Shown: positions 34,150-47,860, counted from the stretch's first letter. The stretch: DNA of 64,000 nt from Microbispora bryophytorum (GCF_006874465.1 NZ_VIRL01000006.1:62001-126000); one strand, 5' to 3'. Program-made: numbers and translations. The notes: a model not told the origin generated them from the letters alone.

Positions 34150-34656
34150 TCAGGCGTCGACGACGAGCGTGCGGGCCGCCTTGTCGTGCAGGGCCTGCTT
34201 CCTGCGGTCGAACAGGATCCACGCGAGGTTCACCAGCCCGAGGCAGCACAGCCAGCCCAGCACGATCTCCACCGCCTGCCGCACCGCGATCGGCCCGGGA
34301 CCGGCCGGCTCCCCGGTCTCCCGCACGACGCGCATGCCGAACAGCCTCTTGCCCACCGTCTGGCCGTTCCAGAACGACTGGAGCAGCCAGTAGTAGAGGA
34401 ACGCGATCACTCCGAGGAGAAGGCCGTTGCCGACGGGGACCCGCGCCATCGCCCCGGTCGTGCTGTCGTACACGACCCTCCAGTTGTCCCAGGTGAGCGG
34501 CGAGGTGACGAGCGCGACGAGCACGGCGTCCACGATCCCGGCGAACAGGCGGCGCCAGCGGCCGGCGAGCCGCGGCGCCGTCTGCCCGAAGGGCGGGGGC
34601 GTCCAGGGAATCCTCGGTTCCTCGTACGGGCTTCCCGGAGGCGGCGGTGTTCCCAT
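34150..34656 (-). CDS. RDD-family membrane protein
   Basis: A 168-residue protein. After a Pro-rich cytoplasmic N-terminus (MGTPPPPGSPYEEPRIPWTP) come the RDD motif region LAGRWRRLFAGIVDAVLVAL and three hydrophobic segments, with WNGQTVGKRLFGMRVV, typical of the family, between the second and third. ATG 34656 is used instead of 34689, which would add 11 unsupported residues. RDD proteins are thought to be transporters or membrane accessory factors; no specific role is visible. It lies downstream of hppD on the same strand, separated by an 11-bp tandem repeat. Confidence 0.85.
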   Translation of the reverse strand: MGTPPPPGSPYEEPRIPWTPPPFGQTAPRLAGRWRRLFAGIVDAVLVALVTSPLTWDNWRVVYDSTTGAMARVPVGNGLLLGVIAFLYYWLLQSFWNGQTVGKRLFGMRVVRETGEPAGPGPIAVRQAVEIVLGWLCCLGLVNLAWILFDRRKQALHDKAARTLVVDA

Positions 34657-34718
34657 GGCTGAATGGTCACCCCGCCGCCCTTCGGTCAAAGCCGGGCGCG
34701 CGCAAAGGGTGCGTCAGC

Positions 34719-39144
<4,426 letters not shown>

Positions 39145-39236
39145 CGGCCCGGGCGGGCACTCGCTTGCGCGGTGTCGCTTGTGCCGTGTCGCTTCCGCGG
39201 CGTCGCTTCTAGCGGGCCGCTTGTGCCGTGTCGCTT

Positions 39237-41333
39237 CTATCGGGCCAGTTCGGCGCGCAGCTCGGCGGGCGTGGTGACCGGCGCCCGGCAGGTGAACCGC
39301 CGGCACACGTAGGCCGCGGGCGAGCCGTCGACCATTCCCCGCCCCTCCAGCAGCGGCACGTCCACCGGCACGTTCGCCGGCAGGTCCCCCGGCACGCTGC
39401 CGGCGGGTCCTGCGCCGGCAGGTCGTGTGCCTGCTTGTCCGGTGGCGGCGTGTCCCGTGCCGGCGGGTCCTGTGCCGGCGTGTCCCGTGCCCAGCGCGAC
39501 GACCAGCCCCGGCGTGCCGGACATGAGGGCCGCCGTGTGCAGCGCGCGGGTGCGGGCGTCGTCGGCCGGGCCGACGATCGCCACCTCGACAGGGCCGCGC
39601 AGCGCCGCCTCCGCCACCGCGAGACCCCACCCGGCGAACCGGGCGTACCGCTCCGCCATCGCGGAGACCGTGCCCAGCGCCGCCTCGGCCGCCTCCCGGT
39701 GCCGGGCCGAACCGGTGAGCGCGGCGTACGACAGCAGCGCCCCCGCCGCCGCGAACTGCCCCGAGGGCGTCGCGTTGTCGGCCGGGTCCTGAGGCCGCTG
39801 GAACAGCCGCTCGCCGTCGTCGGGGGCGTCGTAGAACCCCCCCGACTCGTCGGGGAACCGCGTCAGGACGGTTTCCAGCAGGTCTGCGGCGCGATGGAAC
39901 CACCGGCTCTCGCCGGTGACGCCATAGAGGGCGAGGAAGCCCTCGGCCGTGTTGGCGTAGTCCTCCAGCATGCCCGCGTTGGCCCCCGCCCGGCCGTCAC
40001 GGGAGGTGCGCAGCAGCCGGGCCGGGCCGCGGCTCACCGTGTGCAGGTCGTCGAGCAGCTCGGCCGTCTCGCGTGCGGCGTCGAGCAGGTCCGGCCGCTC
40101 GAACAGCGCGCCCGCCTCGGCCAGGGCGGCGATGACGAGCCCGTTCCAGGAGGCCACGACCTTGTCGTCCCGGCCCGGCCGTGGCCGCAGCTCCCGCGCG
40201 GCGCGCAGGGCCGTACGGACCCGGTCGAACCGCGCCGGGTCGTCGGGGTCGGTGAGAAGCTGGAGCACCGACGTGCCGTGCTCGAAGGTGCCGGTCACCT
40301 CGAACACCGATGCGGCCCAGGCGGCGTCGTCCTCCCCGAGGACCTCGCGGAGCTGGTCGGGCGTCCAGACGTAGAACAGGCCCTCGCAGTGAGCGCCGTC
40401 CGGTCCCTCACTGTCGGCGTCGAGGGCGGAGGCGAACCCGCCCTCGGGCGTGCGCATCTCCCGCAGCAGCCATTCGGCGGTCTCCAGGACCACCCGCTTG
40501 GCCAGGACCGAGCCGGTCGCGCGCCACCAGTGGGCGTAGACCCGCAGCAGCAGGGCGTTGTCGTAGAGCATCTTCTCGAAGTGCGGCACCACCCAGCCGG
40601 CGTCGACCGAATAGCGGGCGAAGCCCCCGCCGAGCTGGTCGTACATGCCGCCCCTGGCCATCGCCTCCATGGTCGTCTCCGCCATGGTCATGGCGTCGCG
40701 GGTGCCGTGCCGCAGCAGGAACTCCAGGACCATGGACGGCGGGAACTTGGGCGAACCGCCGAATCCGCCCCGCTGCTCGTCGAAGCTCTCCGCGAGGTTC
40801 CGTACGGCGAGGTCGAGGGTCTCGGCGGTGGGCAGCGGGCCCGAGGGCGCCCCGGTGCGCTCGACGAGCGCCTCCACCACCTTCTCCCCCTGGGCCAGGA
40901 CGCCTTCCCGGTCCTGCCCCCAGGCCTGCGAGACGGCGTGCAGCACTCGCTGGAAGTGCGGCCGGGGGAAGTAGGTGCCGGCGTAGAACGGGTGCCCGCC
41001 GGGGGTGGCGAAGACCGTCATCGGCCAGCCGCCCTGCCCGGTCATCGCCTGGACCGCGCCCATGTAGACGGCGTCCACGTCGGGCCGCTCCTCGCGGTCC
41101 ACCTTGACGTTGACGAACAACTCGTTCATCAGCCGCGCGGTGGCCTCGTCCTCGAACGACTCGTGCGCCATGACGTGACACCAGTGACACGCCGAATAGC
41201 CCACGCTGATCAGCAGGGGGACGTCGCGCCCGCGCGCCTCCGCGAACGCCTCCTCGCCCCAGGGGAACCAGTCCACCGGGTTGTCCGCGTGTTGCAGGAG
41301 GTAGGGAGAGGTCTCGTCACCCAGCCGGTTCAT
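39237..41333 (-). CDS. DUF255 thioredoxin-fold / six-hairpin protein (YyaL-like)
   Basis: A 698-residue protein. Residues 1-165 form the DUF255 thioredoxin-like domain ([43 protein letters not shown] with a CHWC motif). The remainder is an alpha/alpha six-hairpin region ([49 protein letters not shown]) like N-acylglucosamine epimerases. Members are conserved from bacteria to human SPATA20 and lack a proven reaction. A His/Pro/Ala/Gly repeat ([18 protein letters not shown]) near residue 650 is an unusual insertion. ATG 41333 is the start. A decayed copy of its first 35 codons lies 480 bp upstream. Confidence 0.9.
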   Translation of the reverse strand: MNRLGDETSPYLLQHADNPVDWFPWGEEAFAEARGRDVPLLISVGYSACHWCHVMAHESFEDEATARLMNELFVNVKVDREERPDVDAVYMGAVQAMTGQGGWPMTVFATPGGHPFYAGTYFPRPHFQRVLHAVSQAWGQDREGVLAQGEKVVEALVERTGAPSGPLPTAETLDLAVRNLAESFDEQRGGFGGSPKFPPSMVLEFLLRHGTRDAMTMAETTMEAMARGGMYDQLGGGFARYSVDAGWVVPHFEKMLYDNALLLRVYAHWWRATGSVLAKRVVLETAEWLLREMRTPEGGFASALDADSEGPDGAHCEGLFYVWTPDQLREVLGEDDAAWAASVFEVTGTFEHGTSVLQLLTDPDDPARFDRVRTALRAARELRPRPGRDDKVVASWNGLVIAALAEAGALFERPDLLDAARETAELLDDLHTVSRGPARLLRTSRDGRAGANAGMLEDYANTAEGFLALYGVTGESRWFHRAADLLETVLTRFPDESGGFYDAPDDGERLFQRPQDPADNATPSGQFAAAGALLSYAALTGSARHREAAEAALGTVSAMAERYARFAGWGLAVAEAALRGPVEVAIVGPADDARTRALHTAALMSGTPGLVVALGTGHAGTGPAGTGHAATGQAGTRPAGAGPAGSVPGDLPANVPVDVPLLEGRGMVDGSPAAYVCRRFTCRAPVTTPAELRAELAR

Positions 41334-41355
41334 ATGACGAGCCTTTCACAGATCG

Positions 41356-41445
41356 TCAGAAGAGAACGATGCGGGTAAGGATGACGTGGCGATCCTTCCG
41401 GCTGATGCGGTACTCGGCGATGCCGAACCCCTTGTCACCACTCAC
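41356..41445 (-). CDS. 29-residue ORF coupled to the upstream small gene, possible remnant
   Basis: Starting at GTG 41445, which overlaps the stop of the 99-residue ORF (GTGA), the frame reads VSGDKGFGIAEYRISRKDRHV then ILTRIVLF before TGA. The beta-strand-rich ending resembles the C-terminus of small toxin-like or nuclease-like proteins, but it is far too short to be a full domain. It may be the truncated second gene of a two-gene module. Low confidence. Confidence 0.3.
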   Translation of the reverse strand: MSGDKGFGIAEYRISRKDRHVILTRIVLF

Positions 41446-41741
41446 GAGGTGGTGCGCTCCTGCCTGCGGCGGGCGATGGCGTCCATCGTGGTGGTGGGCA
41501 GCGTGCCCGCCTCGGCGGCGGCATGGACGCGGTCACGATGGGGATCGGTGTCAAGCATCGCCCGCCCCCACCAGGCCGTCAGTACGCCGTCGAGTTCCGG
41601 CCCCTGCTGAGCTTCCAACAACTCCGCGAAGAACTGCGCCCGACGGGCGCCCCGCAGCGCGTTCGAAATCGCACCGATGGTCCGGGGCACACGCGGCCGT
41701 TCGGCCGAATGCTTGTGGACGGGCTGAGCGCTCGTCGACAC
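41442..41741 (-). CDS. Small hydrophilic protein, DUF6247-like
   Basis: A 99-residue acidic/basic mixed protein with a helical core (IGAISNALRGARRAQFFAELLEAQQ, then LDGVLTAWWGRAMLDTDPHRDRV) and C-terminal TLPTTTMDAIARRRQE. It resembles small antitoxin-like DUF6247 proteins of Streptosporangiales, a placement made from memory with modest certainty. ATG 41741 has no obvious ribosome site. Its stop overlaps a tiny downstream ORF, as in toxin-antitoxin or small-module gene pairs. The segment is flanked on the upstream side by a duplicated piece of the neighbouring DUF255 gene, so it may have arrived with a recombination event. Confidence 0.4.
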   Translation of the reverse strand: MSTSAQPVHKHSAERPRVPRTIGAISNALRGARRAQFFAELLEAQQGPELDGVLTAWWGRAMLDTDPHRDRVHAAAEAGTLPTTTMDAIARRRQERTTS

Positions 41742-41810
41742 CGCCTTTCGTCGCTCCCGACCAGGGTACGGCGCAGCGGACGGGCTCCGAGGTCACTCGC
41801 GTCAATCATT

Positions 41811-41914
41811 GGCACCAGTGGCACGCCGAACAGCCCACGCTGATCAGCAGGGGGACGTCGCGCCCGCGCGCCTTCGCGCACGCCTCCTCGCCCCACAGGA
41901 ACCAGTCCACCGGG
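41811..41914 (-). pseudogene. Duplicated 5' fragment of the DUF255 gene
   Basis: 104 bp nearly identical (about 90% by eye) to 41177-41280, inside the first 60 codons of the DUF255 gene. It encodes [20 protein letters not shown] then [15 protein letters not shown], followed by a stop; the original has CHWCHVM. The surrounding 41742-42062 contains no other recognised gene. Confidence 0.85.
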
Positions 41915-42062
41915 ACGCACGGTCGGCGTGTCTCCGGACAACTACCGCCGCACCTTCCGCCCGCGGACCCGCCCCGGCCCGGGGCGAGCCGCCAAGTCCG
42001 GGGAAACTCGTGGGGAACCGCGGGGATGTGTTCCGGCCCGTCCCGGCGTAGGCTCACAGGAC

Positions 42063-43226
42063 GTGGGCTTGGATCTGGACTTCGCTATCAGGCACTCGGG
42101 ACGCCCCGCGGCCGTCATGACGCGGCGCGACGTCGCGCGGGTGCTGCTGGCCGTGCCGTCCGGACAGGCCCTGGTCGCCCTACCCGACCTGCGGCGGCAA
42201 CTGCTCGCGGCGGGCAACCCGCTGTCGCCCAGGTTCTGGGAGTCGGCGAAAGCCGTGCTGATGAACATCGAATCCGGCGTGGCGACGGTCGGCGACGTGC
42301 AGCGCTGGCTGGAGTCCAGCGGGACCGAGCCGATCATGCTCACCCGCAGCTACTTCCTGTGGCCTGAGGAGAGCGAGCGCGGCCCGGTGGCCACCGAGAT
42401 GTACGAGCGGCTGGTCGAGTTCCTGGAGGAGCGGCTGGCGGCCGGGGAGATCGACGCGGACGCGCTGGCCGCCGGGGACTCCGACGCCCGGCACGCCTAC
42501 GAGGAGCTCCAGGAGCGCTGGCTCGGCACCGCGCTGCCGGACGGCAGGGTGCCCAACGTCGTGGTCAACGACGAGCAGGACCAGGAGCTGTACGCCGCCT
42601 GGGACGAGGAGGAGGCGTACGCGCTGAGCGAGTTGCGGCGGGTGCTCGACGACCTGCCGGAGCCGCCCTTTCCGGCGGACGCTCTCCGCGCGGCCGCCCG
42701 GCGGCTGCGCGTGACGTTGACCCGGCCCGGCTATCCGGGCAACGTGCTGCGCGCCTGCGCCGGGCTGGAGGACGGCGGGCTGCCCGAACGGGACGAGGAC
42801 CTGTGGCTCACCGTCGCCGCCGGGATCGCCGCGCCGATCTCCGACCTTCCCGACGAGGAGGACGCCGCCCGGTTCTTCGACATGGAGGGCGAGCTCAGCC
42901 ACGAGGACTCGATACTGGCCTCGTTGTGCGCCATCCACCACGCCGACTGGCTCGCGTCGGTGATCACCCTGGTCCGGTACGGCCCGGGCGTGCTCGCGTC
43001 GCCCGAGCGGATCGCCCGGTTCATCGCCGACTCCGAGGACGTCGACACCGACCCCGACGAGCCGGAGGACCTGGAGGCGACGGAGATGCTGTTCACGGCC
43101 GTGACGCCGCTGTGGGCGCACCTCGGCATCGTCGACCGGGCCGAGGTGCTGACCCCGCTGGGCTGGTGGGGCCTGCCCAAGGCACTGGAGCGCGCCTGGT
43201 CCTCGGGCACCGCGCTACCCGACTGA
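42063..43226 (+). CDS. Conserved protein of unknown function
   Basis: A 387-residue acidic soluble protein. Nothing in it matches a family I recognise. Visible features are an N-terminal segment [30 protein letters not shown], a central Glu-rich stretch ([51 protein letters not shown]) and a C-terminal part with [27 protein letters not shown]. There is no signal peptide, membrane segment or cofactor motif. GTG 42063 is preferred because TAGGCT (about 42049-42054) is a plausible -10 of a leaderless transcript and the earlier frame has no family support. Confidence 0.65.
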   Translation: MGLDLDFAIRHSGRPAAVMTRRDVARVLLAVPSGQALVALPDLRRQLLAAGNPLSPRFWESAKAVLMNIESGVATVGDVQRWLESSGTEPIMLTRSYFLWPEESERGPVATEMYERLVEFLEERLAAGEIDADALAAGDSDARHAYEELQERWLGTALPDGRVPNVVVNDEQDQELYAAWDEEEAYALSELRRVLDDLPEPPFPADALRAAARRLRVTLTRPGYPGNVLRACAGLEDGGLPERDEDLWLTVAAGIAAPISDLPDEEDAARFFDMEGELSHEDSILASLCAIHHADWLASVITLVRYGPGVLASPERIARFIADSEDVDTDPDEPEDLEATEMLFTAVTPLWAHLGIVDRAEVLTPLGWWGLPKALERAWSSGTALPD

Positions 43227-43312
43227 GCTCCCGGCTGCCCGCCTGCGCTCCCGACTGAGCTTCCGACCGCCCGATCGAGCTCCCGGCTGAGCTCCCCGCC
43301 GGAAGGCCAGAC

Positions 43313-43337
43313 CGCCCGGCTGAGGATCAGCCGGGCG
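43313..43337. terminator. Bidirectional hairpin at the GNAT stop codon
   Basis: CGCCCGGCTGA (43313-43323) pairs with TCAGCCGGGCG (43327-43337) around a 3-nt loop. The GNAT stop codon (43327-43329, minus strand) lies inside the right arm. Convergent transcription from 42063-43226 would end here too. Confidence 0.8.
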
Positions 43338-43644
43338 TGTCGACCAGGTCGCGGTAGTCGTCGTCCACCAGATCGCGGTATTCCGGATGCCGCCGGATGT
43401 AGTAGGCCACGAACGAGCACAACGGCACGACCCGCAGGCCGGCCGCCCGCGCTCCGTCGAGAGCCCCGCCCACCAGCCTGCCGCCCAGGCCGCGGCCCTC
43501 GAACTCGTCGCGCACCTCGGTGTGCGGGAGGATCATCGAGCCGTCCCGCAACCGGTACTGCGCGAACCCGGCGACCACGCCGTCGACGAGGATCTCGTAA
43601 CGCGAGGCGGCGGGGTTGTCGACGACCCGGGCGTCCGCGCTCAC
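43327..43644 (-). CDS. Small GNAT-family N-acetyltransferase
   Basis: A 105-residue minimal GNAT fold of the YjdJ-like group: AAGLRVVPLCSFVAYYIRRHPEYRDLV at the C-terminus and the acetyl-CoA loop EFEGRGLGGRLVGGALDGARAAG (R/Q-x-x-G-x-G/A) in the middle. GTG 43644 overlaps the stop of the small membrane protein gene (GTGA). It is the last gene of the mca operon. Substrate unknown; such proteins acetylate small amines or protein N-termini, and a link to mycothiol metabolism can only be suggested by position. Confidence 0.85.
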   Translation of the reverse strand: MSADARVVDNPAASRYEILVDGVVAGFAQYRLRDGSMILPHTEVRDEFEGRGLGGRLVGGALDGARAAGLRVVPLCSFVAYYIRRHPEYRDLVDDDYRDLVDTPG

Positions 43645-43808
43645 GCCTCGGGCCCGTTCCCGTGCCGCTCGTCCTCGTGATGGTCGTGCGGCACCTGGAT
43701 CTTTCTCATCTGCTTGTTCATGTTCTTCAGCAGGAAGAACAGGGCCAGACCGATCGCGGCGACGATGATGAAGCTCAGAAGACCCGGCCCGTAGCTGGTT
43801 GCATCCAC
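43641..43808 (-). CDS. 55-residue single-pass membrane protein in the mca operon
   Basis: GTG 43808 begins 10 bp after the mca stop. The product has one N-terminal hydrophobic segment (YGPGLLSFIIVAAIGLALFF), a basic region (LLKNMNKQMRKIQV) and a His/Glu-rich tail (PHDHHEDERHGNGPEA). The stop overlaps the GNAT start. Gene order mca, small membrane protein, GNAT with 4-10 bp spacing indicates one transcript. No family function is known; the His-rich tail could bind metal. Confidence 0.72.
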   Translation of the reverse strand: MDATSYGPGLLSFIIVAAIGLALFFLLKNMNKQMRKIQVPHDHHEDERHGNGPEA

Positions 43809-43817
43809 GCTTTCAGC

Positions 43818-44699
43818 TTACGAGCAGGCAGGGGTGACCCCGGCGGCGATCCCCGCGAACAGGTCGTCCTCCGGCAGCGTGACGTCGACGAGCGACCGCG
43901 CGAGGTGGTAGTCCTCGGTCGGCCAGATCTCCTCCTGCAGCTGACGCGGGCAGACGAACCAGAACCCGTCCGGGTCGACCTGGGTGGCGTGCGCGAGTAG
44001 CGCGAGATCGCGGATCTCGAAGTACTCCGCGCACGGGACCCTCGTGGTGACCTCCCACTTCTGCGGCCGGTCCTCCCACCGCGCGATCCAGTCGGCGTAC
44101 GGCGAGCCCATGCCACGCTCGGTCATGACGTGGTGCAGCGCCTCGAAGCGCTCCCGGGTGAAGCCCATGTGGTAGTAGAGCTTCAGCGGCTGCCACGGCT
44201 CACCCGTGCCGGGGTAGCGGTCGGGGTCGCCCGCCGCCTCGAAGGCCTCCACCGACACCCGGTTGGTCATGATGTGGTCCGGATGCGGATAGCCGCCGTT
44301 GTCGTCGTAGGTGAGGATCACATGCGGGCGGAACTCCCGGACGGCGGCGACGAGCGGCGCCGACGCCGCATCGAGCGACTGCAGTGCGAAGCACCCCTCG
44401 GGCAGCGGCTCGTTCTCGTCCTCCGGCAGGCCGGAGTCGACGAAGCCGAGGAAACGCTGCTGGACGCCGAGGATCTGGCGCGCCTTCTCCATCTCCAGGC
44501 GGCGCACCTCGCCCATGTTCTCCAGAATGTCCGGCCGGTCCATCTTTGGGTTGAGGATCGAGCCGCGTTCACCACCCGTACATGTGACGACGAGCACCTC
44601 CGCGCCCTCCGCGACGTAGCGGGCCATCGTGGCGGCGCCCTTGCTCGACTCGTCGTCTGGGTGCGCGTGCACGGCCATCAGCCTCAACGGTGCACTCAC
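43818..44699 (-). CDS. mca: Mycothiol S-conjugate amidase
   Basis: A 293-residue zinc amidase that cleaves mycothiol-xenobiotic conjugates to mercapturates for export. Zinc ligands lie in LMAVHAHPDDESSKGAA near residue 12 and GGYPHPDHIMTNRVSVE near residue 143. The long internal region (YYHMGFTRERFEALHHVM, EVTTRVPCAEYFEIRD) distinguishes Mca from the deacetylase MshB. GTG 44699 follows GAGGAGAGAC. It heads a three-gene operon and diverges from the DUF4307 gene. This gene is diagnostic of a mycothiol-producing actinomycete. Confidence 0.93.
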   Translation of the reverse strand: MSAPLRLMAVHAHPDDESSKGAATMARYVAEGAEVLVVTCTGGERGSILNPKMDRPDILENMGEVRRLEMEKARQILGVQQRFLGFVDSGLPEDENEPLPEGCFALQSLDAASAPLVAAVREFRPHVILTYDDNGGYPHPDHIMTNRVSVEAFEAAGDPDRYPGTGEPWQPLKLYYHMGFTRERFEALHHVMTERGMGSPYADWIARWEDRPQKWEVTTRVPCAEYFEIRDLALLAHATQVDPDGFWFVCPRQLQEEIWPTEDYHLARSLVDVTLPEDDLFAGIAAGVTPACS

Positions 44700-44850
44700 G
44701 TCTCTCCTCAGGTGTTCTATGGCTACGGAAAGAGGTTAGCTTCTAAGGGACCGTGCGTTTCGGACCCGGTATGGTCCGCGTCGCCGACACGGTCGACTTG
44801 TGCGGACGATCGTCTCGCACAACACCGACAATCCTCAGGGAGATTCCGCG

Positions 44851-45276
44851 ATGCCCACCGATGACGCCGGCGGCCAGGGGACACGCCCGGTGCTCGGCAC
44901 GCCGGACGACTTCGCGCCCCGCCCGGCGCGGCCCGCCAGGCTGGCGGGATACATCGTCATCGCGCTGATCGTGGCGGTGATAGCGGGCGGCTGGGGCTAT
45001 GTCATGCTCCGCGCGAACGGGAACCCCTCGGTGAGCGCCGACGTGATCACCTTCGACGCGAGCGCGGCGGACTCCGCCGCCATCACCTTCACGGTCCACA
45101 AGCCCGCCGACCGGGCGGCGATGTGCCGGATCCAGGCACTCGACACCCAGCACCTGGAGGTCGGCAGCCGTGAGGTCGACATTCCCAAGGGCCGGTCGGA
45201 CCTCGAGTTCACCGAACGGCTGAGGACGAGTTCCCAGGCCACAGCAGTACATGTCGACTACTGCGATCTCGTATAG
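44851..45276 (+). CDS. DUF4307 membrane protein
   Basis: A 141-residue protein with one membrane segment (LAGYIVIALIVAVIAGGWGYVML) after a hydrophilic N-terminus, then an extracytoplasmic beta-rich domain (VITFDASAADSAAITFTVHKPA, AMCRIQALDTQHLEVGSREVDIPKG) of the actinobacterial DUF4307 family. Two Cys (AMCRIQ and the final DYCDLV) could form a disulfide. ATG 44851 follows AGGGAGA. It is typically located beside mca and greA in actinomycetes, as here; function unknown. Confidence 0.88.
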   Translation: MPTDDAGGQGTRPVLGTPDDFAPRPARPARLAGYIVIALIVAVIAGGWGYVMLRANGNPSVSADVITFDASAADSAAITFTVHKPADRAAMCRIQALDTQHLEVGSREVDIPKGRSDLEFTERLRTSSQATAVHVDYCDLV

Positions 45277-45310
45277 TGGAATCTTTGGGGAAGCGTTCGA
45301 AGGCGTTAAC

Positions 45311-45347
45311 TTGACAGCCTTTCGAGTCACTTACGGAAACAAGGAGA
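45311..45347 (+). promoter_or_regulatory. Probable greA promoter element and ribosome site
   Basis: A perfect -35 TTGACA (45311-45316) is followed by poorly matching -10 candidates around 45328-45337. AAGGAGA (45341-45347) is the ribosome site for GTG 45352. Confidence 0.4.
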
Positions 45348-45351
45348 GCCC

Positions 45352-45852
45352 GTGGCCGTCTCCCAGAACGACAACGTCACCTGGCTGACGCAAGAGGCGT
45401 ACGACCGCCTCAAGGAGGAGTACGAGTACCTTTCGGGCCCGGGTCGCACGGACATCGCCAAGAAGATCGAGGCCGCCCGGGAAGAGGGTGACCTCAGGGA
45501 GAACGGCGGCTACCACGCCGCCAAGGACGAGCAGGGCAAGATGGAGGCCCGCATCTTCCACCTCCGGCAGATCCTGGACAGCGCCAGGGTCGGTGAGGCC
45601 CCCCGCGCCGAGGGCATCGTGGGTCCCGGCATGACGGTGACGGTCCGCTTCGCCGGCGACGACGAGGAGGTCACCTTCCTGCTGGCCTCCCGCGAGGAGA
45701 GCGGCGCGCCCATCGACGTCTACTCGCCGAACTCCCCCCTCGGCTCCGCGATCAACGGCAAGAAGATCGGGGAGAAGGCGACGTACACGCTGCCCAACGG
45801 CAGGCAGAACACCGTCGAGATCCTTGAGGCCGTTCCGTACATCGGCAACTAG
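45352..45852 (+). CDS. greA: Transcription elongation factor GreA
   Basis: A 166-residue GreA that rescues backtracked RNA polymerase by stimulating transcript cleavage. The N-terminal coiled coil holds the acidic tip (TWLTQEAYDRLKEEYEYL, AAREEGDLRENGGYHAAKDEQGKME) that enters the secondary channel. The C-terminal FKBP-like domain ends SPLGSAINGKKIGEKATYTLPNGRQNTVEIL. GTG 45352 has AAGGAGA at 4 nt. Length and motifs are those of the family. Confidence 0.96.
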   Translation: MAVSQNDNVTWLTQEAYDRLKEEYEYLSGPGRTDIAKKIEAAREEGDLRENGGYHAAKDEQGKMEARIFHLRQILDSARVGEAPRAEGIVGPGMTVTVRFAGDDEEVTFLLASREESGAPIDVYSPNSPLGSAINGKKIGEKATYTLPNGRQNTVEILEAVPYIGN

Positions 45853-45965
45853 CTCGGTCTCGCCCTTTTCGTCCCGGCCGGGAATTCCGGAATGGTTTGC
45901 GGTATTCCCGGCCGTGCGGCAGTCTCGTCGTGGACCGGACTATTCGCCGCGGGAGGGGTGAGAGC

Positions 45966-47279
45966 GTGCTCGACCACCGAGCGCGTCCGTCCGCCCGTTT
46001 AGGCCGGAAGTTCGCGAGAGCCGTGTCCGAGGCACGGCAGGATCTCGCCTACCGCCCCCGTCTGCCCCGCCCGGGGCGTCTGCGCAGGACGGTTCCCCTG
46101 ATCGCCGTGGCGCTCGTCACCGTGCTGACTGTCGACGTGCTCGTGCTCGGCGAGTCCGGGCCGCAGTCCAAGAACTCGGGCGTGGCCACGGCCCTGTCGC
46201 AGCGGCGCGCGGGCAACGGCTACGTGGCGGCGACCCGGCAGGCCCGCGAGCTGTCCGCCCCGGCGCCGGGGCGCCAGGCCCCGGCCGCCCAGACGGTGAC
46301 GCAGCAGCCGGTGGCTCCGCTGGAGCGGTTGATCCGCCCGCACCTGTTCGTGGTGGCCGACCGGCCCCTTCTCCCCGAGGTGGTGGAGAAGGTGCGCAAG
46401 GTGACCGGCGTGACCGCCGCCGAGGTGACCGGAGCGGCCGACGTGGCCGTGGACGGCAAGCGGGTGCCGACGATGGGCGTCGACCCGTCCACCTTCCGGT
46501 CGTACACGCCGAAGGTGACCGCATCCTCCGACGAGCTGTGGCGCAACATCGCCGCGGGCGACATGGCGGTCTCCTTCGAACTCGGCAATGACGGCGGCGT
46601 GCAGCTGGGCTCGCAGGTCCACAGCGGCGCCAGGCGCCTGCGCATCGGCGCGTACGCCACGGTGGGCATGGGCTCGATCGCGGCGATCGTCTCCAAGGGC
46701 ACGGCGACGGCGCTCGGCATCCCGGACGGCAACGCGCTGGTCGTGAGCGCGCCGAAGGTCGACTCCCGTAAGCTCCGCCTCAGGCTGCTGAAGATCCTGC
46801 CCAAGGGCAGCCAGGTCGCCACGATCAACCCGGTGGTGGTGACGCCCAAGGGACGCACGGTGTGGCCGCAGACCGCGTTCATGTCGGCGGATCAGCTCAA
46901 GGTCGCGCTCACGGCGGCCGTCGGCAAGCTGGGCCGGCCGTACGTGTGGGGCGCCGAGGGGCCCGACACCTTCGACTGCTCCGGGCTCGTGCAGTGGGCC
47001 TACGCGCAGGCGGGCGTGCGCATGCCGCGTGTGACCTCGCAGCAGTGGGCCACCGGGCCGCAGGTGCCGCTGTCGCAGGCGCAGCCGGGCGACCTGCTGT
47101 TCTGGCGCAACGACCCGACCAACCCCGGCTACATCTCACACGTCGCCATCTACTGGGGCAACGGGAAGATGCTGCACGCCCCGCACACCGGCGACGTCGT
47201 GAAGATCGCGAACGTCTACACCAAGAACCTCGCCGGGGTCGTCCGGGTCAGTCCGCAGATCTCCGCGCGCGTCCGCTGA
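45966..47279 (+). CDS. NlpC/P60 cell-wall hydrolase
   Basis: A 437-residue membrane-anchored or secreted endopeptidase. A basic N-terminus and one hydrophobic segment (RRTVPLIAVALVTVLTVDVLVLG) precede a ~250-residue region without known motifs. The C-terminal ~115 residues are NlpC/P60 with catalytic Cys in TFDCSGLVQWAYAQAG and His in SHVAIYWGNGKMLHAP, plus VYTKNLAGVVRV. GTG 45966 follows GGGAGGGGTGAG. It cleaves peptidoglycan stem peptides, probably D-Glu-meso-DAP bonds by family analogy. Its last 32 bases overlap the convergent TetR gene. Confidence 0.9.
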   Translation: MLDHRARPSARLGRKFARAVSEARQDLAYRPRLPRPGRLRRTVPLIAVALVTVLTVDVLVLGESGPQSKNSGVATALSQRRAGNGYVAATRQARELSAPAPGRQAPAAQTVTQQPVAPLERLIRPHLFVVADRPLLPEVVEKVRKVTGVTAAEVTGAADVAVDGKRVPTMGVDPSTFRSYTPKVTASSDELWRNIAAGDMAVSFELGNDGGVQLGSQVHSGARRLRIGAYATVGMGSIAAIVSKGTATALGIPDGNALVVSAPKVDSRKLRLRLLKILPKGSQVATINPVVVTPKGRTVWPQTAFMSADQLKVALTAAVGKLGRPYVWGAEGPDTFDCSGLVQWAYAQAGVRMPRVTSQQWATGPQVPLSQAQPGDLLFWRNDPTNPGYISHVAIYWGNGKMLHAPHTGDVVKIANVYTKNLAGVVRVSPQISARVR

Positions 47280-47844
47280 CCGCGCCGGCGACCAGCCCGT
47301 CCATGACGAGTGAGAACAGGTGCTCTCGGCGCTCGGCGACGAGCGGGCCCTGCTCGGCGACCCAGCCGACGGCGCTGACGAGCGCGAACACGTCCATCCC
47401 GTCGACGTCGGGCCGGATGTGGGCGTCGTCCTGGGCCCGTTCGACCAGCCGTCCGGCGGCCTCTCGCATGGCGGAGCACGAGGCGTGCAGGGGGGAGTCC
47501 TCGTCGCCGATCGTCGTCATCATCGAGGTGGTCAGGCCGCGGTAGGTGCTCGCGCCGCTGAGGAACTCCCGCAGCCACTGCCGTAGCGCCTCGTGGGAGT
47601 CGTCCGTGCCCTCCAGCTCCTCGGCCCGGGCCGTCAGCCGGTCGAACCGCTGCCGGAGCAAGGCCTCCAGCAGGTCGTCTCTGGTGGGAAAGTGCCGGTA
47701 GAGCGTGCCCATGCCCACCTCGGCGCGGCGCGAGATGTCGCGCAGGGACGCCTGTGTCCCCTGCTCTTCCACCACTGTCCTGGCGACCTCCAGGATGCGC
47801 TCGTAGTTGCGCTGCGCGTCCGCGCGCTGCTGTCGGCCCGTCAT
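47248..47844 (-). CDS. TetR-family regulator
   Basis: A 198-residue repressor with an N-terminal helix-turn-helix (ILEVARTVVEEQGTQASLRDI then SRRAEVGMGTLYRHFPTRDDLLEALL) and a ligand-binding helical C-terminus. ATG 47844 starts the protein; the longer open frame runs through the target promoter. It is divergent from a quinone oxidoreductase gene, and two matching palindromes lie between them, so it probably represses both. Its 3' end overlaps the NlpC/P60 gene by 32 bp on the opposite strand. Confidence 0.92.
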   Translation of the reverse strand: MTGRQQRADAQRNYERILEVARTVVEEQGTQASLRDISRRAEVGMGTLYRHFPTRDDLLEALLRQRFDRLTARAEELEGTDDSHEALRQWLREFLSGASTYRGLTTSMMTTIGDEDSPLHASCSAMREAAGRLVERAQDDAHIRPDVDGMDVFALVSAVGWVAEQGPLVAERREHLFSLVMDGLVAGAVSGRARRSAD

Positions 47845-47860
47845 GGGTAGATCCTTGCAC

